Assembly: GCA_902784865.1 (NCBI GenBank)
Contig: CACZWL010000016.1
Coordinates: 1 to 64,000 of the forward strand
Source of the DNA: an uncultured Bacteroidota bacterium
Lineage (GTDB): Bacteria > Bacteroidota > Bacteroidia > Bacteroidales > P3
DNA: 64,000 nucleotides
Direction: 5' to 3'
The translations under genes were made by a program, and so were the position numbers. The notes below the pieces were generated by a model, which was not told the origin of the DNA, made no database searches, and saw only the letters and a list, made by a program, of their open reading frames with translations. Below, one piece after another: positions 61,056 to 64,000 of this stretch; position 1 is the first letter of the stretch; the number at the start of each line of letters is the position of its first letter.

Positions 61056-61718
61056 ATGAAAATAAGAAACATTTTCCTGTTGCTTGCCATTTCGTCGTGT
61101 TTCATACCCGCCGTAGCACAACGCCCCGACCAGACGCACAACCTGAACGAAGAAGACCTGACCGAACTGACCAAGCGCGCCACCGAGAAGGTGAACGAGT
61201 TCAACCGCCACCTGTCGTACATCGCCACCCCTATCAAGGTCAACTCGCTCGAAGAGCAGAAAAACGTCGAAGCCACCAAGAGCCGCAAGGTAAAACAGTG
61301 CCTGAACCTTTTCATTGGAAAAGGGTATGAATACGAGGACATGTATGGCAACACGCAAGCCCCTGTGGTCATGGAGGTCAGTTCCGTAAACCGCAAGACA
61401 AAGGCTGTCTCCATAAGCCGTCCGCAAGTCAGGCAATACCTAGATAGGATGCGCCGCAACTATCATCGATATGACCGCATAGAGATTACCTCCAGTGATT
61501 GCTACATCGCAGACAATTCGCTCAAAGAGGTAGACGACGGCCTGTACATGTGCGTGCTTTCCTATACGCAATTCTATCGTGGCGAGCGAGGAGACCGCAT
61601 CGCATATCAAGACCGGACCGACAAGAACGTCGTTGTCTACTTCGAGCGCACAGAGATTGACGGAAAAGTCCGCTGGCTTATATGGCTGGGCAACATCTCT
61701 GTCAAGCAAACTGAATAG
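61056..61718 (+). CDS. Exported protein of unknown function with fold like the caspase C-terminal domain
   Basis: 220 residues. Signal peptide MKIRNIFLLLAISSCFIPAV-A. The region KRATEKVNEFNRHLSYIATP...VEVSSVNRKTKAVSISRPQVRQYLDRMRRNY has a predicted helix-strand pattern like the caspase C-terminal domain, perhaps NTF2-like. Follows the caspase gene by 22 bp. The ATG at 61056 follows an upstream in-frame ATG that lacks a signal peptide. Confidence 0.7.
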   Translation: MKIRNIFLLLAISSCFIPAVAQRPDQTHNLNEEDLTELTKRATEKVNEFNRHLSYIATPIKVNSLEEQKNVEATKSRKVKQCLNLFIGKGYEYEDMYGNTQAPVVMEVSSVNRKTKAVSISRPQVRQYLDRMRRNYHRYDRIEITSSDCYIADNSLKEVDDGLYMCVLSYTQFYRGERGDRIAYQDRTDKNVVVYFERTEIDGKVRWLIWLGNISVKQTE

Positions 61719-61721
61719 CCC

Positions 61722-62477
61722 ATGAGACGACTGTTGCTGACACTTGTGTCGGTGCTAGCATTGTCAGCACCGACACATGGCCAGTCGCTTGACGACTACA
61801 ACATGCTGCAATACAAGATGGAGGTTAAGCAGATTGCAGAGTTCATGGAGAGGTTCAACCTGAGTGAGCTTCCGCCCAACCTTCATCCCGACGATACCTT
61901 GCTGCGCGAGAAGGCGTACCTCATGCTTTTCGACCGGGAACTGATTGACCGGCGCCAAGAGGAGGTGCGGTTCCTGGTGCAAAGGTTGGCGGCCGAGAAG
62001 CCTCGTCTGTCGTTTACCGACACTGCATGGTGCGCCGAGGCCGTTTGTCGCGCAGTGCTGGACGGGAAACCGACACGATTGACACTTGTCCTGCGTACCG
62101 AGCACGTCGCGGGTCACCGATTTAAATGGGTGATAAGCGATGCACGAGGGGAGTGCCTGGCTCTTACTCCTAAGAAAAGCAACCCCGGCCTCCGCATCAA
62201 CCCCACAGACAACGAGGTAAACTTCCTGTCACTTCACGACGTCACAAAGAACGAATGGCAAAATATCCTCAACTACAAAGCTTCCGGCACACCGCTGGAC
62301 GGACTCTCCGTGTTTTTCGCCTTGGTGCAAAGCGGGAGACTGAAAATAGAATATGTCGAGGAACTTGCCTACCACTTTTGGAAACCCAGCTACCAATTCA
62401 CCGTGCGCGACTTCCGCCGCGACGACTTCAACGCGGGCTGGCTCATTTCGGATTTTACAATTAAAAAAGATACATAA
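61722..62477 (+). CDS. Exported protein of unknown function
   Basis: 251 residues with signal peptide MRRLLLTLVSVLALSAPTHG. Helical beginning (DDYNMLQYKMEVKQIAEFMERFNL) and a beta-rich second half (RLTLVLRTEHVAGHRFKWVISDARGE). Only three bases after the previous gene; part of the same operon. No family recognised. Confidence 0.75.
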   Translation: MRRLLLTLVSVLALSAPTHGQSLDDYNMLQYKMEVKQIAEFMERFNLSELPPNLHPDDTLLREKAYLMLFDRELIDRRQEEVRFLVQRLAAEKPRLSFTDTAWCAEAVCRAVLDGKPTRLTLVLRTEHVAGHRFKWVISDARGECLALTPKKSNPGLRINPTDNEVNFLSLHDVTKNEWQNILNYKASGTPLDGLSVFFALVQSGRLKIEYVEELAYHFWKPSYQFTVRDFRRDDFNAGWLISDFTIKKDT

Positions 62478-62489
62478 TCGTTTCGCCAC

Positions 62490-64000
62490 ATGAAAACACT
62501 CATATCCAGACTGCTGACCATTGCAGCATGTAGCCTCATTGTTGCTGCATGCGCGGAAGAATATACCACACGAACCCTCACAGGCCAAGTACACCGCGAC
62601 GGCGAGGTGACAATTGCGGTGGACTATGACATCACTCAATATCTGGTAGACGGGAAAACAACAAGCAGCGACCTCGCGGCCTCGGTCAGCATCACATCGG
62701 ACAACGAGGTGAGCGACTTGCGTCTCTATTTGGACGACAGCCTGATGGCCACCGCATCAAGCTTGCCTATGAAAAAGGAACTCTATTGGCAAGGCATGCG
62801 CATTGGCGAGGGTATAGTCCACACCTTCAAGATGATATATCTTATTGATGGCGAGGAACGAACAGACTCGCTGCGTACCGCCTTTGTGTCCGAGTTGCCT
62901 GAGAACAACAACCCAAGTTTCAGCGGCAGGTCAGACTCTGTTTCACACACCATGAAGGACATCAATGGAGACTCCCTTGCTTTTACACTTTGGTTTGAAT
63001 ACAGCGGATCCCGCCAGGATGGATTCACTGGACATCCTGTCATCCGCATTGTGGGAACCAGCACCCATTATAGAATAACGGCTGTCTACCCTAGCATTGA
63101 CAACTCATCCATGCCTAGTCTGACTGATGCCACATGGGGGCTATCACAAGGTGTGCATGTGATGGAAGATACCACGCTCCAAGAAGGCACCCATCTATTC
63201 GGAGCATCCGTCAGATACAAAGACGACAATGGGATTCCCCGATTTTATTATGCAAACATTGCTTTCAAAATTGGAGAGCTTGAGCCAGATGTTTTGAACG
63301 GAGAAATCACCGTATCTCGCAATGCCTGGTATGAAACTTCTGACGAGAGCACCTACATTAAGATAGACACCTACTGTCAATACACTGGGAACCTGGCCGA
63401 TGGCTTTCAACTCACACCTATCATGCATGTCTATGGAAGAGGGTACGCCCATCCCGACACAGTACCGGTTATGCTTGTTGTGGACGGGAAAATCCATTCA
63501 GAAACAATCATCAAAACAGACACATTCGACTACCACTTCCAGTACCCCTATCATGCTGAACCTGGCGTACATTATATGCTGGTCTGGCCAGGCAATGAAA
63601 CCGTAGCTTTTACCGGACGTAATTATTTCTATATCGGAACCATACGTGAAGCCTGCTGGCATGTGGACACTACGATTAGCCATATTTGGAAGAAAGTGGA
63701 AGAAACACAGACGGGCGAAACGACTACAACCGATTCATTGTACATGGAGGCCTATATTACGGGCAACATCTGCTCCGGCATGCAATTGAGGCTACGCTAT
63801 GACTATCGGAAGTTTGGCAACTGGGGAGATAATCCGGGTCAACTCTTTGTAAAGATTGATCAAGACACCGTGTATTCCGTCAACACATTCTCCTCCCAAC
63901 CCACCACGATACCAATAGACATTTCTCACTATAAATTTGGGCCTCATTATTTAACCATGGGTTTTCAAAGGAGAAAAATAGACTACACAACCGGCGACAC
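62490..64000 (+). CDS. Lipoprotein with beta-sandwich repeats, partial (continues past the window)
   Basis: At least 503 residues, open to the end of the window. Lipoprotein signal MKTLISRLLTIAACSLIVAA-C. The mature chain has recurring beta-rich units of about 125-150 residues, e.g. EVSDLRLYLDDSLMATASS, DGFTGHPVIRIVGTSTHY, ADGFQLTPIMHVYGRGYAHP and SGMQLRLRYDYRKFGNWGDN, each with an aromatic motif and D-x-D/G turn, like surface-exposed beta-sandwich domains. Fifth gene of the caspase operon. Possible substrate, adhesin or partner of the protease. Confidence 0.75.
   Translation, partial: MKTLISRLLTIAACSLIVAACAEEYTTRTLTGQVHRDGEVTIAVDYDITQYLVDGKTTSSDLAASVSITSDNEVSDLRLYLDDSLMATASSLPMKKELYWQGMRIGEGIVHTFKMIYLIDGEERTDSLRTAFVSELPENNNPSFSGRSDSVSHTMKDINGDSLAFTLWFEYSGSRQDGFTGHPVIRIVGTSTHYRITAVYPSIDNSSMPSLTDATWGLSQGVHVMEDTTLQEGTHLFGASVRYKDDNGIPRFYYANIAFKIGELEPDVLNGEITVSRNAWYETSDESTYIKIDTYCQYTGNLADGFQLTPIMHVYGRGYAHPDTVPVMLVVDGKIHSETIIKTDTFDYHFQYPYHAEPGVHYMLVWPGNETVAFTGRNYFYIGTIREACWHVDTTISHIWKKVEETQTGETTTTDSLYMEAYITGNICSGMQLRLRYDYRKFGNWGDNPGQLFVKIDQDTVYSVNTFSSQPTTIPIDISHYKFGPHYLTMGFQRRKIDYTTGD

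Overview
The window looks like a chromosomal segment of a GC-rich member of the Bacteroidales. The evidence is: many promoters of the Bacteroidetes type (TAnnTTTGC at -7 with TTTG about 19-21 bp upstream), a TonB-dependent receptor with an N-terminal carboxypeptidase-regulatory-like domain, the glycine-lipid gene pair glsB/glsA, an UpxY-type NusG paralog, DUF6266/DUF4294/SUMF1/FISUMP-like proteins and GTA-poor, ATGA-overlapping operons. I cannot name the genus. No phage structural genes, rRNA, plasmid origin or CRISPR array are visible.

Layout. 1-5.9 kb: a leftward operon glsA-glsB-engB-dacB and divergent cstA. 6-7.2 kb: a YD-repeat-like secreted protein, then a decayed YafQ-type toxin-antitoxin pair. 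7.2-7.85 kb is gene-free but highly structured. 7.85-13 kb: leftward MATE exporter, umuC-like polymerase, smpB, aspartokinase and a Cas4-like nuclease. 13.2-15.3 kb: the eroded remains of a type III restriction system. 15.4-23.1 kb: fused DppDF-type ABC ATPase, M3 oligopeptidase, RNase R, holA. 23.2-30.9 kb: TonB receptor, polar amino-acid ABC permease/ATPase, SpoIIE phosphatase, STAS protein and RelA/SpoT-like synthetase, apparently one transcription unit. 31.2-42.5 kb: an accessory island with DUF6266, two YhcG-family nucleases (one truncated), an AT-rich two-gene AAA+ module, a methyltransferase/helicase restriction system with an intact toxin-antitoxin pair inside it. 42.8-48.3 kb: leftward housekeeping block (SUMF1 lipoprotein, DUF4294, NlpC/P60, lysS, MBL hydrolase, ung). 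48.5-58.7 kb: NatAB exporter, hydrolase, FISUMP lipoprotein, radical SAM protein, two tRNA-Val genes, ComEA-like protein, UpxY, DUF2147, nitroreductase, ComEC. 59.1-64 kb: an exported caspase-like protease inside a five-gene operon that runs off the window.

The most unusual feature is genome texture. Degenerate tandem microrepeats with units of 7, 8, 9, 10 and 11 bp are scattered between genes and also inserted in frame in conserved genes (ABC ATPase, M3 peptidase, RNase R, Cas4-like protein), where they make low-complexity surface loops; an 8-bp family even makes the hydrophobic core of two signal peptides. They resemble the short tandemly repeated repetitive sequences of cyanobacteria. Three other signals stand out: two inverted copies of a roughly 230-bp gene-free element carrying its own promoter (near 7.6 and 42.6 kb), which may be a noncoding RNA or small mobile element; a leader with two mutually exclusive hairpins, one of which covers the start codon of a restriction-modification gene (36.6-36.75 kb); and tandem direct repeats that have deleted a methyltransferase cassette (37.4-37.6 kb).

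All functional calls come from motif recognition by eye; no database search was run.
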